The notes: a model not told the origin generated them from the sequence alone. Counted from the stretch's first letter, positions 1-9,014 are shown. The stretch is DNA of 57,210 nt from an uncultured Methanomicrobiales archaeon (GCA_949320185.1 CASGHK010000049.1:1-57210), one strand, 5' to 3'. Numbers and translations: made by a program.

Positions 1-123
1 CGGAGAGATAAATTATTCCTGTATTTAGGTGAATATGTTTGGAGATATAATCACAGAAAGGAGAGCGACAAAATGAAAATGAAGCGCATCCTTGAGTTAT
101 TGGAGAAGGAGGTTAGGGGCTAG
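1..123 (+). CDS. IS1595-type transposase, C-terminal 40 residues only (partial)
   Basis: Reading from base 1, the frame gives a tail containing LYLGEYVWRYNH and RILELLEKE and ends at TAG (121-123). It is nearly identical to the tail of the transposase at 30116-30904. The catalytic DDE residues would lie upstream, outside the window, so it cannot be judged whether this copy is intact. The downstream histidine kinase starts 64 bases after the stop. Confidence 0.85.
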   Translation, partial: RRDKLFLYLGEYVWRYNHRKESDKMKMKRILELLEKEVRG

Positions 124-138
124 TTTGACACTATACCC
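1..138 (+). mobile_element. right end of an IS1595-type insertion sequence, cut by the window edge
   Basis: The first 138 bases match the right end of the complete element at 30067-30919. They hold the last 40 codons of the transposase followed by the terminal sequence TAGTTTGACACTATACCC. The other copy ends in TAGTTTGCCACTATACCC, so the terminal repeat is conserved with one difference. The two copies differ at several positions, so this is an older or separate insertion. The left end and target duplication lie outside the window. Confidence 0.85.
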
Positions 139-186
139 ATCCAATTTTAAAACAACGGGTTGAATGGATACGGGGGACCAGTCGGT

Positions 187-2733
187 ATGGATCATGAATT
201 CATTGATGAGGTGCGGGCAGATCCCTTGCTCATTCCTGCACTCATAGGCGTGAGTTCGGTCGCCATCATCATTCTGAATATCTACGGCATTACGCGCGGA
301 ATCACCTTCGTGCTCCCCCACCTGTTTTACATTCCCATCGTCCTCGCAGGGTATTTTTATCCACGACGTGGTGTTCTGTTTGCCGCTGCCCTTTCCATCT
401 GTTATTGTGCACTCTCGGTCACAGTGGCTTCTCCAACACCGATTGAACTGCTCTCTGCAATCGCACGTTCAGGCGTGTTTGTCGTGATCGGCGCGGTGGT
501 TTCATACCTGAGTGGACGAATGCAGCATGAAACCCGGAAATTTCACCGCCTGGTGTCACTGGTCAGCTCTTCCGGTGACGCCATCGTGGGTGAGACACCT
601 GAGGGTATCATCACCGACTGGAATACCGGTGCTGAAAAACTGTACGGGTACTCCTCGAGCGAGATGGTTGGGACCTCGATATTCCGCCTCATCCCCCCCG
701 AATTTCACGAAGAGAAACGCCTCTTGGTGCACAGACTGCTGAAAGGGGATGTTGTCGAGCGTTTCGAGACCGAGCGGATAACACACGATGGCACACGTAT
801 CCATGTCTCTCTCTCCTGCTCGTCCATTCTCGATAGCGATGGGGACATGACCGGGATTTCAAATATTGCCCATGATATCACCGAGCGCCAGAGGGTCCAG
901 GCCGAAATCCTCCTGGCGAAAGAACGGTGGGAACGTACCTTTAACGCAGTCCCTGACCTGATTGCCATCATCGACGAGAAGTATCAGATCGTCCAGATGA
1001 ACTCGGCGATGGCAGATCGCCTGGGGATTTCCCCGGACGACTCCTTGGGAATGACCTGTTACGAGATCGTCCACCATACAGAATCCCCACCGCCGATCTG
1101 TCCTCACCGGCTGCTGCTTCAGGATTCCCAGCGTCACTCCATCGAAATCCACGAGGAGCATTTGCAGGGTGACTTCGATCTGACCGTATCCCCGATCCGG
1201 GACCATTCCGGGCGAGTTCTCGGGAGTATCCACATCCTCCGTGACATCTCGGAGCGAAAACGGGCAGAATTCCTTGTTCGGGAGAGCGAGGAAAAATTCC
1301 GGGAGATTTTCAACTCGGCGAACGATGCCATTCACCTCAATGAGCTGGACGACGACGGGCTTCCGGGATACTTTTTTGATGTGAATGAGGTTGCCTGTTC
1401 CATGGTCCAGTACAGCAGGGAAGAGTTGCTCAAGATGAGCCCCTTCGACCTCACGACAGACTACCATTCCCGCCCGCTCGATCAGATCATCGAGGAGATA
1501 CATACGACGGGTTCGGCCCTGTTCGAGACCGAGCACAGGGGGAAAAATGGCGAGATCATCCCGGTCGAAGTGAACAGTCGGATCGTCGTCGTCCAGGGCA
1601 GACGAATGATCCTCTCGATCATCCGCGATCTCACCCGGCGAAAAAAGATTGAAGTGGCACTCCAGGAGAGCGAGAAGAAGTACCGAACGCTCTTCGAGAA
1701 CATGCTGGAAGGATTCGCCTACTGCCGGATGATCTATGACACGGACGGAAATCCGGTCGATTGGGAGTATATCGATGTCAATCGGAAATTTGGGGAGCTC
1801 ACCGGCCTTTACGACATCAAGGGTAAAATGGTCCTTGAAGCAATCCCGGATATCCGTGCTTTGACCCCGGAACTCTTTGACACGTACGGCCGAGTTGCCA
1901 CGACCGGAATATCGGAGAGCTTCGAGATCGATTTCAAACCCCTGCAGATGTGGCTGAGAATCTCGGTTTTTTCCCCGGAGAGGGGATACTTCGTCGCGGT
2001 CTTCGAGGATATCACCGAGAGTAAACTATTCGAAGATGAGATGATGTACCATGAGCAGGAACTCATCAAGTATTCCAAGGCACTCAGCGTGGCGAATCAT
2101 AAACTAACACTCCTCTCCAGCATCACTCGCCACGACATCAGCAACCAGCTCACTGCCTTGATGGGATACCTCTCGATACTTGAAGAGATGCCGCTCGGAC
2201 CTTCACGCGATGAATATTTCCGAAAGGCCGGAACTGCAACGCAACGGATCTCCGACATGATCCGGTTCACCAAGGAGTACGAAGGCATTGGTGTCGTGGA
2301 CCCGGTATGGCAGAGTTGCCGTGCACTCGTCGATACCGCGGCAAACGAAGCCCCGCTCGGAAAGGTCATCGTGAAAAACGAGCTACCTGTAGACCTGGAG
2401 GTGTATGCCGACCCGCTGATCGTGAAGGTGATCTATAACCTGATGGACAACGCCGCCCGATATGGGGGAAAGATCACGACTATCAGGTTCTTCACCCGGG
2501 ACTCTGACGGAGATCTGCTCCTGGTATGCGAAGATGACGGCAATGGTATCCCAGTAGAGGAGAAGAAGAGGATATTCGAGCGAGGAGTCGGGAAGAATAC
2601 TGGAATGGGTCTTTTTCTGTCCAGCGAGATCCTGGCGATCTCGGGAATCACGATTGCAGAGAACGGCGAACCGGACCGAGGAGCGCGATTTGTCATCACG
2701 GTTCCTAATGGAACCTATCGCTACGTCGATTGA
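187..2733 (+). CDS. membrane multi-PAS sensor histidine kinase
   Basis: This 848-residue sensor kinase probably autophosphorylates in response to an unknown signal. Residues about 14-120 hold four hydrophobic segments. Four PAS-type modules follow, each ending in a D-I-T/S-E-R-like PAC signature (about 125-245, 250-365, 370-490 and 495-620). The H-box reads TRHDISNQL with His near 649. The C-terminal ATPase domain has the N-box NLMDNAARYGG and G-boxes DDGNGIP and GMGLFLS. The PAS2 core carries a Cys pair (CYE, CPH) that might bind a ligand, which is inference. The ATG at 187 is preferred over an in-frame TTG at 160 because GGGGGA lies 10 bases upstream. No response regulator is adjacent, so the partner is unknown. 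Confidence 0.93.
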   Translation: MDHEFIDEVRADPLLIPALIGVSSVAIIILNIYGITRGITFVLPHLFYIPIVLAGYFYPRRGVLFAAALSICYCALSVTVASPTPIELLSAIARSGVFVVIGAVVSYLSGRMQHETRKFHRLVSLVSSSGDAIVGETPEGIITDWNTGAEKLYGYSSSEMVGTSIFRLIPPEFHEEKRLLVHRLLKGDVVERFETERITHDGTRIHVSLSCSSILDSDGDMTGISNIAHDITERQRVQAEILLAKERWERTFNAVPDLIAIIDEKYQIVQMNSAMADRLGISPDDSLGMTCYEIVHHTESPPPICPHRLLLQDSQRHSIEIHEEHLQGDFDLTVSPIRDHSGRVLGSIHILRDISERKRAEFLVRESEEKFREIFNSANDAIHLNELDDDGLPGYFFDVNEVACSMVQYSREELLKMSPFDLTTDYHSRPLDQIIEEIHTTGSALFETEHRGKNGEIIPVEVNSRIVVVQGRRMILSIIRDLTRRKKIEVALQESEKKYRTLFENMLEGFAYCRMIYDTDGNPVDWEYIDVNRKFGELTGLYDIKGKMVLEAIPDIRALTPELFDTYGRVATTGISESFEIDFKPLQMWLRISVFSPERGYFVAVFEDITESKLFEDEMMYHEQELIKYSKALSVANHKLTLLSSITRHDISNQLTALMGYLSILEEMPLGPSRDEYFRKAGTATQRISDMIRFTKEYEGIGVVDPVWQSCRALVDTAANEAPLGKVIVKNELPVDLEVYADPLIVKVIYNLMDNAARYGGKITTIRFFTRDSDGDLLLVCEDDGNGIPVEEKKRIFERGVGKNTGMGLFLSSEILAISGITIAENGEPDRGARFVITVPNGTYRYVD

Positions 2734-2924
2734 AGACGACCCATCACCGCTGTTACAGCCAGCAGGAGAATCGATCGCCGGCACTGTGGGACTGGTGTAC
2801 GATCGGTCCTTGCGTACGTCGGGCGTCGATCAAAGCGAGGGGCGTCCCGAGGAGCACCGATTTTCGTCCGCGCAATCTGAGATCAGATGGCAGATCATCC
2901 TGGTTGCCGAATAAAAATAGGTAA
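2734..2924. other. spacer between the kinase and the insertion sequence
   Basis: No supported gene. In particular, the missing C-terminus of the ATPase gene that ends at 3803 is not found here on the minus strand. A simple insertion into that gene therefore does not explain the junction, and a deletion or rearrangement next to the element is likely. Confidence 0.5.
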
Positions 2925-3825
2925 TTACTCAGTTACTGCCACCCGAGCATATTCACCGAGCGTTTCAATCAGTTGATCAAAGAGATCCATGTCCCGGTAA
3001 TTATACCTGAACTCTAGTTCCTTGAGGTAGAACGGGAACCTCGCCGGATCGACTCCATGGTATTTTATCAGACGTTGTTTGGCGAAGGACCAGAAGCCTT
3101 CGATCCCGTTGATGTAGACCTTCCCATTGGCGAATCGTTTACTATGATCGATCCGCTTATGCCGAAAGCCATAGGAGACGAGGCCGTTGTAGCTTTGGAA
3201 TCGATCGGTGTACACAAGGCTGCCACGTTTCACTTTCTTGATGGTCAGCTCAAGAAGGGTCTCTCCTTTCACGTTCTGGACAACCTCAACCCGGACCTTT
3301 CCTCCTCGTTCCAGGATTCCGAAGACGGGTACTTTGCCTGCAGCACCGCGCCCCCTCTTTCCTTTTCTCCGGCCTCCGAAATAGGATTCATCGAGTTCTA
3401 TCTCTCCTTTTAGGGAGGCAGCATCCTCAGCGATACTCAGTATCGCCGTCCGAAAGAGGTGATGAAGACGATAGACAGTGTTGTATGCCAGGCCTAGTTG
3501 ACGGGCAGCTTCCCGGGTCGACATGTCCAGTTCGAATAACTTGACTGCCAGCAAGAGGGTTGAAAAGGGAACCTGAGACCGTTCGAAGATACTACCTTTA
3601 CGAATGCCCCACTCTCGTCGACAACCATAGCACTTCAGCCGTTGACGTCGGATATGACCAAGATGAGTGCACCCACAGTACGGGCACTGTGAGTACGATT
3701 TCAGAAGACCGTGATCCCGGAGATAAGTCTCCGCAGACTCTTCATCTTGAGTGTATCGACCAAGGTCGATGAGGGTTACCATTGAACCACCTTTTCATTT
3801 CCTTATTTAAAGGTGGCACTAATTA
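2922..3825 (-). mobile_element. insertion sequence of the IS1595/ISXO2 type, ends approximate
   Basis: The transposase at 2925-3782 is bounded by weak inverted similarity: TAATTACT reading inward from 2922 and TAATTAGT reading inward from 3825. A second imperfect match lies further in (GTTACTGCCACC at 2932-2943 against ATTAGTGCCACC at 3812-3823 read in reverse). No target duplication is visible, so the boundaries are tentative. The right end lies within the reading frame of the ATPase gene that ends at 3803. Confidence 0.45.
2925..3782 (-). CDS. IS1595/ISXO2-family transposase
   Basis: This 285-residue protein has a DDE-type transposase layout. An N-terminal zinc ribbon (CPYCGC ... CYGCRREW, about residues 34-58) is followed by a helix-turn-helix-like segment (TREAARQLGLAYNTVYRL). 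The catalytic core has LDESYFGG for the first Asp, YTDRFQSYNGL for the second, and NGIEGFWSFAK, the motif typical of the ISXO2 branch. Length is normal and no stop is seen, so the enzyme may be active. It is only distantly related to the element at 30067-30919. The C-terminal end runs very close to the presumed end of the element. Confidence 0.92.
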   Translation of the reverse strand: MVTLIDLGRYTQDEESAETYLRDHGLLKSYSQCPYCGCTHLGHIRRQRLKCYGCRREWGIRKGSIFERSQVPFSTLLLAVKLFELDMSTREAARQLGLAYNTVYRLHHLFRTAILSIAEDAASLKGEIELDESYFGGRRKGKRGRGAAGKVPVFGILERGGKVRVEVVQNVKGETLLELTIKKVKRGSLVYTDRFQSYNGLVSYGFRHKRIDHSKRFANGKVYINGIEGFWSFAKQRLIKYHGVDPARFPFYLKELEFRYNYRDMDLFDQLIETLGEYARVAVTE

Positions 3826-4540
3826 AGGAATCACCGAGATCGATCGTCCTGGCGATGGTCGGCGAGAGGTCGAACCGGTTGACCGCGACGAGCACTTTCG
3901 GCCTGAACTGCCGACAGACCGCCACCACCCGTTCGAGGTCGTGCAGGCCCGATAGGCTCGGTTCGGTGACGACCAGGACCAGGTCCACACCGCTGATGGT
4001 GGAGATGAGCGGACACCCGGTGCCTGGGGGCCCGTCGATCAGTAAAAGGTCGCTCTCCGGGTCGTTCTCGAACCCGGTCTTCTTGACCGCGCTGACAAGC
4101 AGGCCCGAATTGCCGGCTCCGGGCACCAGGCGCGCATGGACCAGGTGCCCCCGGTCCGTCTCCGAATAGAGGATCTCCCCGGTCTGACGAGGCTGCATGC
4201 TCACCGCTTCGGCGGGACAGACGTAGGTGCAGACGGCGCATCCCTCGCAATGGAGAGTCTCGACCCGGAAGATCCCCTGATCAGGTCGAATGGCATCAAA
4301 CCGGCAGTTCGCTTCGCACGACCCGCACCCAAGGCAGAGATCGGAGTCGATCACCGCTGCCTTCTGCCCAAAAAATGGCTTCGTCCAGAGGGGGCGCGGG
4401 TTGAGGAGGAGGGCGAGGTTCGCCGCGTCCACATCGCAGTCGGCCATCACCAGGCGTCCCTGCAGCAGGTGAGCGAGGGCCGCCGTCACCATGGTCTTTC
4501 CCGTGCCGCCCTTGCCGCTGATAACGGCGAGACGCTTCAT
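3803..4540 (-). CDS. MinD/Mrp-type P-loop ATPase with ferredoxin insert, C-terminus truncated by an insertion sequence
   Basis: The product is a 245-residue ParA/MinD-family ATPase related to those thought to handle Fe-S clusters. The deviant Walker A motif is SGKGGTGKT (residues about 8-16). Two 4Fe-4S motifs are inserted (CLGCGSCEANC and CEGCAVCTYVC), followed by the switch LLLIDGPPGTGCP. It starts at ATG 4540, overlapping the upstream paralogue by 4 bases (ATGA). The last codons (ISATFK) are written by the end of the neighbouring insertion sequence. The paralogue has 283 residues, so about 35-40 C-terminal residues, including the usual last strand and helix, are missing. Activity is doubtful. 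Confidence 0.85.
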   Translation of the reverse strand: MKRLAVISGKGGTGKTMVTAALAHLLQGRLVMADCDVDAANLALLLNPRPLWTKPFFGQKAAVIDSDLCLGCGSCEANCRFDAIRPDQGIFRVETLHCEGCAVCTYVCPAEAVSMQPRQTGEILYSETDRGHLVHARLVPGAGNSGLLVSAVKKTGFENDPESDLLLIDGPPGTGCPLISTISGVDLVLVVTEPSLSGLHDLERVVAVCRQFRPKVLVAVNRFDLSPTIARTIDLGDSLISATFK

Positions 4541-5388
4541 GGCGACACCCCCGCCAGGTGGCGGCAACCGGAATACAGTGCCCGGAACCGTTCCTGCCAT
4601 TCGGGATGTTCCCGACAGAGGAGACATCCCTGGTTCTGGATCGCAGCGAACTCGCGATCGAACGGGACGGTCATCATCACCTCAAGGTCGTGCTCGGCGC
4701 AGAAGTCCAGGGTGGCCTCGTCTTCACCGTCACTCCGGTTGATAACGACACCTGCAGGGATGCCCATGCCGGCAACCACGTCGGCGGCGAGCTCCAGGTC
4801 ATGCAGGCCGAACGGGGTCGACTCGGTCACGAGCACGCAAAAGTCCGACCCGTCCAGAGTCTCTATCACCGGGCAGGCGGTCCCGGGAGAGGAGTCGTAG
4901 AAGACCAGGGGGTGGGTCGCTGCCCGCGCCTTTGCCGCCCCAATAACCGGGACCGCGAGCGGGCTTCCCGTGTCGAGAAGACCTGTAACGAGGATCAGGC
5001 TGGGAAGTGGGATGGACACACTGACCGTCCCGATCCGGACCGGCGACTCGGTGATCGCCCCCTTCGGACAGACGAGCAGGCATCCGCCGCAGGAATGGCA
5101 GAGCTCAGGGAAAAAGAGGACCCGGTCACGCAGCACCGTGATCGCGCCGAACTGGCAGAACTCGCCACACTTTCCGCAGAGGTCGCAGGCGGCGGTGTCG
5201 AACACGGGAACCGGGATGGTTACGTCAGTGGACTCGGCCGGTCCGGGAAAGAAGAGGTGAAGGTTCGGCTCCTCGACATCGCAGTCGACGAGGGTGACCG
5301 GTTCGGCGAGGGAGAGGGTGTAAGCGAGGTTCGCCGCCACCATACTCTTACCGGTACCCCCCTTACCGCTCGCAACTGCAATCTTCAT
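4537..5388 (-). CDS. MinD/Mrp-type P-loop ATPase with two 4Fe-4S clusters
   Basis: This full-length, 283-residue paralogue of the truncated gene downstream opens with the MinD-type P-loop SGKGGTGKS at residues 7-15. It continues with LVDCDVEEPN and two ferredoxin motifs (CDLCGKCGEFC and CHSCGGCLLVC, about residues 67-104). The switch region contains YDSSPGTACP. The family is generally linked to Fe-S cluster carriage or to ATP-dependent redox steps; the substrate here is unknown. It lies 9 bases after the NifX-like gene in the same operon, a pairing that recurs in anaerobic archaea. Confidence 0.9.
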   Translation of the reverse strand: MKIAVASGKGGTGKSMVAANLAYTLSLAEPVTLVDCDVEEPNLHLFFPGPAESTDVTIPVPVFDTAACDLCGKCGEFCQFGAITVLRDRVLFFPELCHSCGGCLLVCPKGAITESPVRIGTVSVSIPLPSLILVTGLLDTGSPLAVPVIGAAKARAATHPLVFYDSSPGTACPVIETLDGSDFCVLVTESTPFGLHDLELAADVVAGMGIPAGVVINRSDGEDEATLDFCAEHDLEVMMTVPFDREFAAIQNQGCLLCREHPEWQERFRALYSGCRHLAGVSP

Positions 5389-5397
5389 CAGGCTCTC

Positions 5398-5730
5398 CTA
5401 CTCGGAGCGCTGGAGAGCATTCTTCTTGAACTGCTCCAGGGCATCATTGACCGAGCTTCCTCGGAAGGTGAACATCTCGATGCCTGCGGCCATAAGCGCT
5501 TCGCGTGCGTTCCCACCCACCTGCCCGCTCACCAGTGCTGTGACGTCATGCGAGATGAGGATCTGGGCGGCCTTCGGTCCGACGCCGCCGGCCCCCTCGA
5601 CGTAGGGGTTCTGGACCGCCTCAGATGCCCCGGAATCAAGGTCGATGATGATGAAGAACGGCGCGCGACCGAACCGCTCTTCGGAAAGAGACTCAAGTGT
5701 CGCGCCCTTCGCTGTGAAACAGACTTTCAT
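5398..5730 (-). CDS. NifX/NifB-like dinitrogenase iron-molybdenum cofactor family protein
   Basis: This 110-residue protein matches the small NifX/VnfX-like fold. It starts MKVCFTAKG, has the SEERFGRAPFF segment, and ends in a glycine-rich half (LVSGQVGGNAREAL) followed by a short helix. Nitrogenase genes are absent nearby, so it is more likely a metal- or cluster-binding chaperone serving the two Fe-S ATPases encoded just downstream. It is the first gene of the operon; a palindrome (5751-5760) lies 20 bases before its start codon. Function beyond the family is not visible. Confidence 0.85.
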   Translation of the reverse strand: MKVCFTAKGATLESLSEERFGRAPFFIIIDLDSGASEAVQNPYVEGAGGVGPKAAQILISHDVTALVSGQVGGNAREALMAAGIEMFTFRGSSVNDALEQFKKNALQRSE

Positions 5731-5750
5731 GATTGATACCTTACTTATTA

Positions 5751-5760
5751 CTCATATGAG
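5751..5760 (-). promoter_or_regulatory. 10-bp palindrome upstream of the NifX/MinD operon
   Basis: CTCATATGAG is a perfect palindrome in an AT-rich stretch 20 bases ahead of the start codon at 5730. The position fits a regulator site or part of the promoter. A 10-bp palindrome can arise by chance, so this is only a candidate. Confidence 0.35.
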
Positions 5761-5878
5761 CAGAATTGGATAAAGGTTTAGATACTACCAGGAGACGAAA
5801 AACCTCCCCAATCTCTTCGGTTGCCGGTTCGAAGGGCAAATCCAGGCTTCATGACAGACTCGGCACTACCGCCTCCTT

Positions 5879-7663
5879 TCAGAGCGGCCAGACGATGAGG
5901 ATTAATGGGATGGCAACAGCGATGACAATCAGGGAGAGGGGAAGGCCGAGACGCCAGTAATCCCCGAACCGCAGCCCTGCGGGCTCCATCACCATGGCAT
6001 TGGACTGGTGGCCGATTGGCGTTAAAAACGGGGTGGACGCCCCCACCGCGATGGCCATCAGGAACGAGTCCGCCGAAACGCCGATGCCCCCCGCAAGACT
6101 GAGAGCGATGGGGGCCATCAACACAGCAGTTGCGGCGTTGTTGATCACGTTCGAGAGCAACATCGTTGCAACCAGAAGCAGCACGAGTATGGCCGTTACC
6201 GGGAGATAGCCTTCGAGCCCGAGCAGGGAGTTCGCGATCAGCTGGGCGCCTCCCGTGGTCTCAAGGGCATGACCGACGGGGATCAGGGCACCGAGGAGGA
6301 CGATGATCGGCCAGTCGATGCTGGTATAGATCTCTCGCAGAGGGATGAGTTTCATGAGGACCATCGCAACGGCTGCCATCGGGAAGATGACCTGGACCGG
6401 GATAATGGAAAGCGCCGCCAGGAGGATGGCACTACCGAAGGTCCCGATAGCGAGCGCAATCCGCCTCGGTTCGCCGATCTTCAGGCCTCGTTCGGCGAGT
6501 GGAAGGAGGCCGAGTGGGTTCAATACCTCGTGGAGGACCGACGACGTTCCCCTCATCAGCAGAATATCTCCAGCCTGGAGGGGAATCTCCTTGAGCCGTT
6601 CGGCCGATGCCCGGCCCTCTGCCGCCACGGCAATGAGGTGTACCTCCGACTCCGAACCGGCGGCGATCTCGCGGAACGTCTTTCCAATCGAAGGAGAGCC
6701 CCGTTGGACGGTCGCCTCCATCAGGACCAGTTCGCGTCCAATCGGCTGGTCGGTCGGCCCGATCGACTCAGCACCGGTGTCCAGGCCCCACTCCGCCAGG
6801 AACAACCCAAGGTCGACCGCGGACGTCCTGACTGCGAGGAGGTCGCCCGGCTGAAGGACTGCCCGGCGGTCCGAGATCGGCGACTGAGCCCCTTCCTGCA
6901 AGATCCACACGAGGTTGACGTCGACGTCCGACATCTCTGTGACCTCCTGAAGTGTCCGGCCGACGACCCGGGATCCCTGGGGGATGAGCACCTCCGCCAG
7001 GTAGTCCGTCACCCTGAAAAGGTCCTTCCGGGAGGCCTTTCCCCTTCGAGAGGGGACCAGGCGCCACCCCGCGACCAGGATGAAGACAAGACCAGCAAGG
7101 GCAACCCCCAGACCCACCGGCGTGAAATCGAACATGGTGAACGTTGCTCCGATCGCTTCGGCCCGGTACATTGCGATGATCAGGTTGGGCGGCGTCCCGA
7201 TCATGGTGATGAGGCCGCCAAGGAGGGAACCGAATGCAAGCGATAGGAGATAGGGTGCTGGGGCATTGCCATCGGCTCGGGCCATCCTGCGGCTGACGGG
7301 CATCAGGAGGGCGAGTGCTCCAACGTTGTTCATCAGCGCAGACAGCGCAGTGACGAGGGCTGTCGTGGATGCAATGTGGACCGATGGCCGGTCACTCACG
7401 CGCTCAACAACCCGGGCGATCGCGTCAATCAACCCCGCATTGGAGAGGCCCTGACTGATCACGAGCACCGCAGCGACGGTAACCACCGCCGGGTTGGCAA
7501 AACCGATAAACGCCTGGTCCCAGGGTACCAGCCCCGTCACCGTGACGATGAAGAGAGCAAGAAGCGAGACGATGTCGTAGCGCAGGCCTCCGTGAATGAA
7601 GAGGACGAGGGCAAAAAGAAGTGTCCCGAAGACGATCGCCTGCTCGGTGGAAAGGGGAATCAT
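5879..7663 (-). CDS. SLC13-family anion permease with two RCK_C (TrkA-C) domains
   Basis: This 594-residue integral membrane transporter belongs to the divalent anion:Na+ symporter/ArsB superfamily. The N-terminal half has about five hydrophobic segments and the conserved NNVGALALLMPV motif. Two soluble RCK_C modules follow (about residues 215-295 and 300-385; IPQGSRVVGRTL and VQRGSPSIGKTF). The C-terminal transport half has the mirror motif NVINNAATAVLMAP and the segment ASTPFLTPIGHQSN. RCK_C domains in these proteins probably sense a ligand. The substrate (sulfate, dicarboxylate or other) cannot be told from sequence. The gene stands alone on the minus strand. Confidence 0.9.
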   Translation of the reverse strand: MIPLSTEQAIVFGTLLFALVLFIHGGLRYDIVSLLALFIVTVTGLVPWDQAFIGFANPAVVTVAAVLVISQGLSNAGLIDAIARVVERVSDRPSVHIASTTALVTALSALMNNVGALALLMPVSRRMARADGNAPAPYLLSLAFGSLLGGLITMIGTPPNLIIAMYRAEAIGATFTMFDFTPVGLGVALAGLVFILVAGWRLVPSRRGKASRKDLFRVTDYLAEVLIPQGSRVVGRTLQEVTEMSDVDVNLVWILQEGAQSPISDRRAVLQPGDLLAVRTSAVDLGLFLAEWGLDTGAESIGPTDQPIGRELVLMEATVQRGSPSIGKTFREIAAGSESEVHLIAVAAEGRASAERLKEIPLQAGDILLMRGTSSVLHEVLNPLGLLPLAERGLKIGEPRRIALAIGTFGSAILLAALSIIPVQVIFPMAAVAMVLMKLIPLREIYTSIDWPIIVLLGALIPVGHALETTGGAQLIANSLLGLEGYLPVTAILVLLLVATMLLSNVINNAATAVLMAPIALSLAGGIGVSADSFLMAIAVGASTPFLTPIGHQSNAMVMEPAGLRFGDYWRLGLPLSLIVIAVAIPLILIVWPL

Positions 7664-7844
7664 CGGGGTCTCCTGCTCTTCGAAATCTGCAGATCCCCTG
7701 TGCTGTCCTACACAATGGGATCCTCCAGTCGATAGAGATGAAGAGTGAGCCAGGGATTAAAACCCATCTCATCATGACCCGAAAGGAAACCCGAAAAGAG
7801 GTCCCATCGGAAACTCCTGTCGAGAATGACGGAGTGAAGAAGAA

Positions 7845-7929
7845 TGCGAGGGAGGCGATTCGAACGCCCGAACACCTGCGTGACAAGGCCCTCAACCTTG
7901 CGCCTTTGACCTAGCTCGGCAACCCTCGC
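7845..7929 (-). tRNA. tRNA-Leu(GAG)
   Basis: The reverse complement folds as a class II tRNA with a perfect 7-bp acceptor stem (GCGAGGG with CCCTCGC). The D arm is GCC...GGC and the anticodon stem is CAAGG/CCTTG around the loop TTGAGGG, giving anticodon GAG. A long variable arm is present. The T arm is GGGCG-TTCGAAT-CGCCT. CCA is not encoded and the discriminator base is A. No intron is seen. Confidence 0.95.
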
Positions 7930-7960
7930 GCCGTGTGCTATACAAGGTCGCCATCCGCTG

Positions 7961-7970
7961 TTAAAAAACT
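7961..7970 (-). promoter_or_regulatory. TATA-like box of the tRNA-Leu gene
   Basis: TTTTTTAA-type sequence (plus strand TTAAAAAACT) lies 32-41 bases before the mature 5' end at 7929, a typical spacing for an archaeal TATA box. The surrounding 150 bases are otherwise GC-rich. Confidence 0.55.
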
Positions 7971-8020
7971 TCCCCCCGGCCGTCCAGCGAGACCGCACGG
8001 TAGTATTATCCCAAACCCCG

Positions 8021-8539
8021 ATGACAAAAAATGCGCAGATGTGGTCCGAGATTATGCGGGTGTTCGCCGACTCTCCGTCACAGGGCCGGGTGATTCGATT
8101 CCTTCTCGAGAACGGGCTCGGTGTCAACGATGAGGGACGCGTGGTCTGCAACCGTATCGCCATCCCGGCGACGCAGGTGGCGGCGGCGGTCGGTGTCGAC
8201 CGGAGGGTGGTGGACGCGACCGCGCGGCGAATTCTCGAGGACGAACGTCTCGGCCCGATCTTCTCACGGATGCGGGCGACTCCGGACCTCTCGATGGTCG
8301 CCGAGCATCTGGGGCTCTCGGTGATCACGGTCACGGTCGACGACGCCCGGGCAAAGGGGATCGTGCTCGGGGCAGTACGGGTCCTCACCGACCACGACCT
8401 GGCGATTCGCCAGATCTTCGTCACCGACCCGTACCTCGCCGAGGAGCCGAAGCTCGTCGTCATCGTGGACGGCGCCCTACCGCCCGGCGTGGTGGAGGAA
8501 CTCCGGTCGCTCCCCCACGTCCGTCGGCTCACGCTATAA
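8021..8539 (+). CDS. predicted regulator of amino-acid metabolism with ACT domain (COG2150-like)
   Basis: The 172-residue product has an N-terminal helix-turn-helix-like part (RIAIPATQVAAAVGVDRRVV, residues about 45-64) followed by a C-terminal ACT-like fold (about 90-172). That fold holds the VITVTVDDARAKG strand/turn and VVIVDGALPPG. The layout matches small archaeal proteins proposed to regulate amino-acid metabolism by binding a ligand through the ACT domain; the effector is unknown. The start could also be the ATG at 8039. The last 11 bases overlap the convergent HD-domain gene. Confidence 0.75.
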   Translation: MTKNAQMWSEIMRVFADSPSQGRVIRFLLENGLGVNDEGRVVCNRIAIPATQVAAAVGVDRRVVDATARRILEDERLGPIFSRMRATPDLSMVAEHLGLSVITVTVDDARAKGIVLGAVRVLTDHDLAIRQIFVTDPYLAEEPKLVVIVDGALPPGVVEELRSLPHVRRLTL

Positions 8540-9014
8540 AGAGGTCCATCTCGCGCCAGAGGCGATACATCCTTTGCCGGGCGCGGCGCGGGAGCATCAC
8601 GCTGCGGTCGAGTTCTCGCTCCATCGAGACGACCCGGTCACCTCTGAGCCGCTTGTCCGCATAGGCGACCAGGCGCTCCTCCGGCGTTACCGGGATGCAG
8701 TCGATCGGCTCGAGGCCGAGCAGGATGCAGTCGTCCGCGGAGAGACCGGCACCGGTATGCCGCTCGACGATCCGGGCAATGGGTTCACCGAGTCCGAGCG
8801 TGCGGGAGATCCGCCCACCTTCCTGGGCGTGCCCGATGCCGTGCGTCACCGAACGGCCGATATCGTGAAGCATCCCCCCCGCCTGCAGGAGAGAACGGTC
8901 GAAGAGGGTGTCGTCACCGGCGAGGGCGAGGGCAAGGGCGGTGACCGCACGGCAGTGCCGGACGACACCCTCGTCGCACCCGGCGGAGCGGAGGAGAGCC
9001 TCCCAGTCACCCAT
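8529..9014 (-). CDS. HD-domain (HDIG) hydrolase-like protein
   Basis: This 161-residue protein carries the HD signature GGMLHDIGRS with a partner His upstream (VVRHCRAV) and a third metal ligand region in GIGHAQEGG and VERHTGAG, as in TIGR00295-type HDIG proteins of methanogens. A phosphohydrolase acting on a nucleotide or phosphodiester is expected; the substrate is unknown. The ATG at 9014 lies inside the end of the transcription factor E gene (8-base overlap), so the two are translationally coupled. It is the last gene of a five-gene operon. Confidence 0.82.
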   Translation of the reverse strand: MGDWEALLRSAGCDEGVVRHCRAVTALALALAGDDTLFDRSLLQAGGMLHDIGRSVTHGIGHAQEGGRISRTLGLGEPIARIVERHTGAGLSADDCILLGLEPIDCIPVTPEERLVAYADKRLRGDRVVSMERELDRSVMLPRRARQRMYRLWREMDLFIA

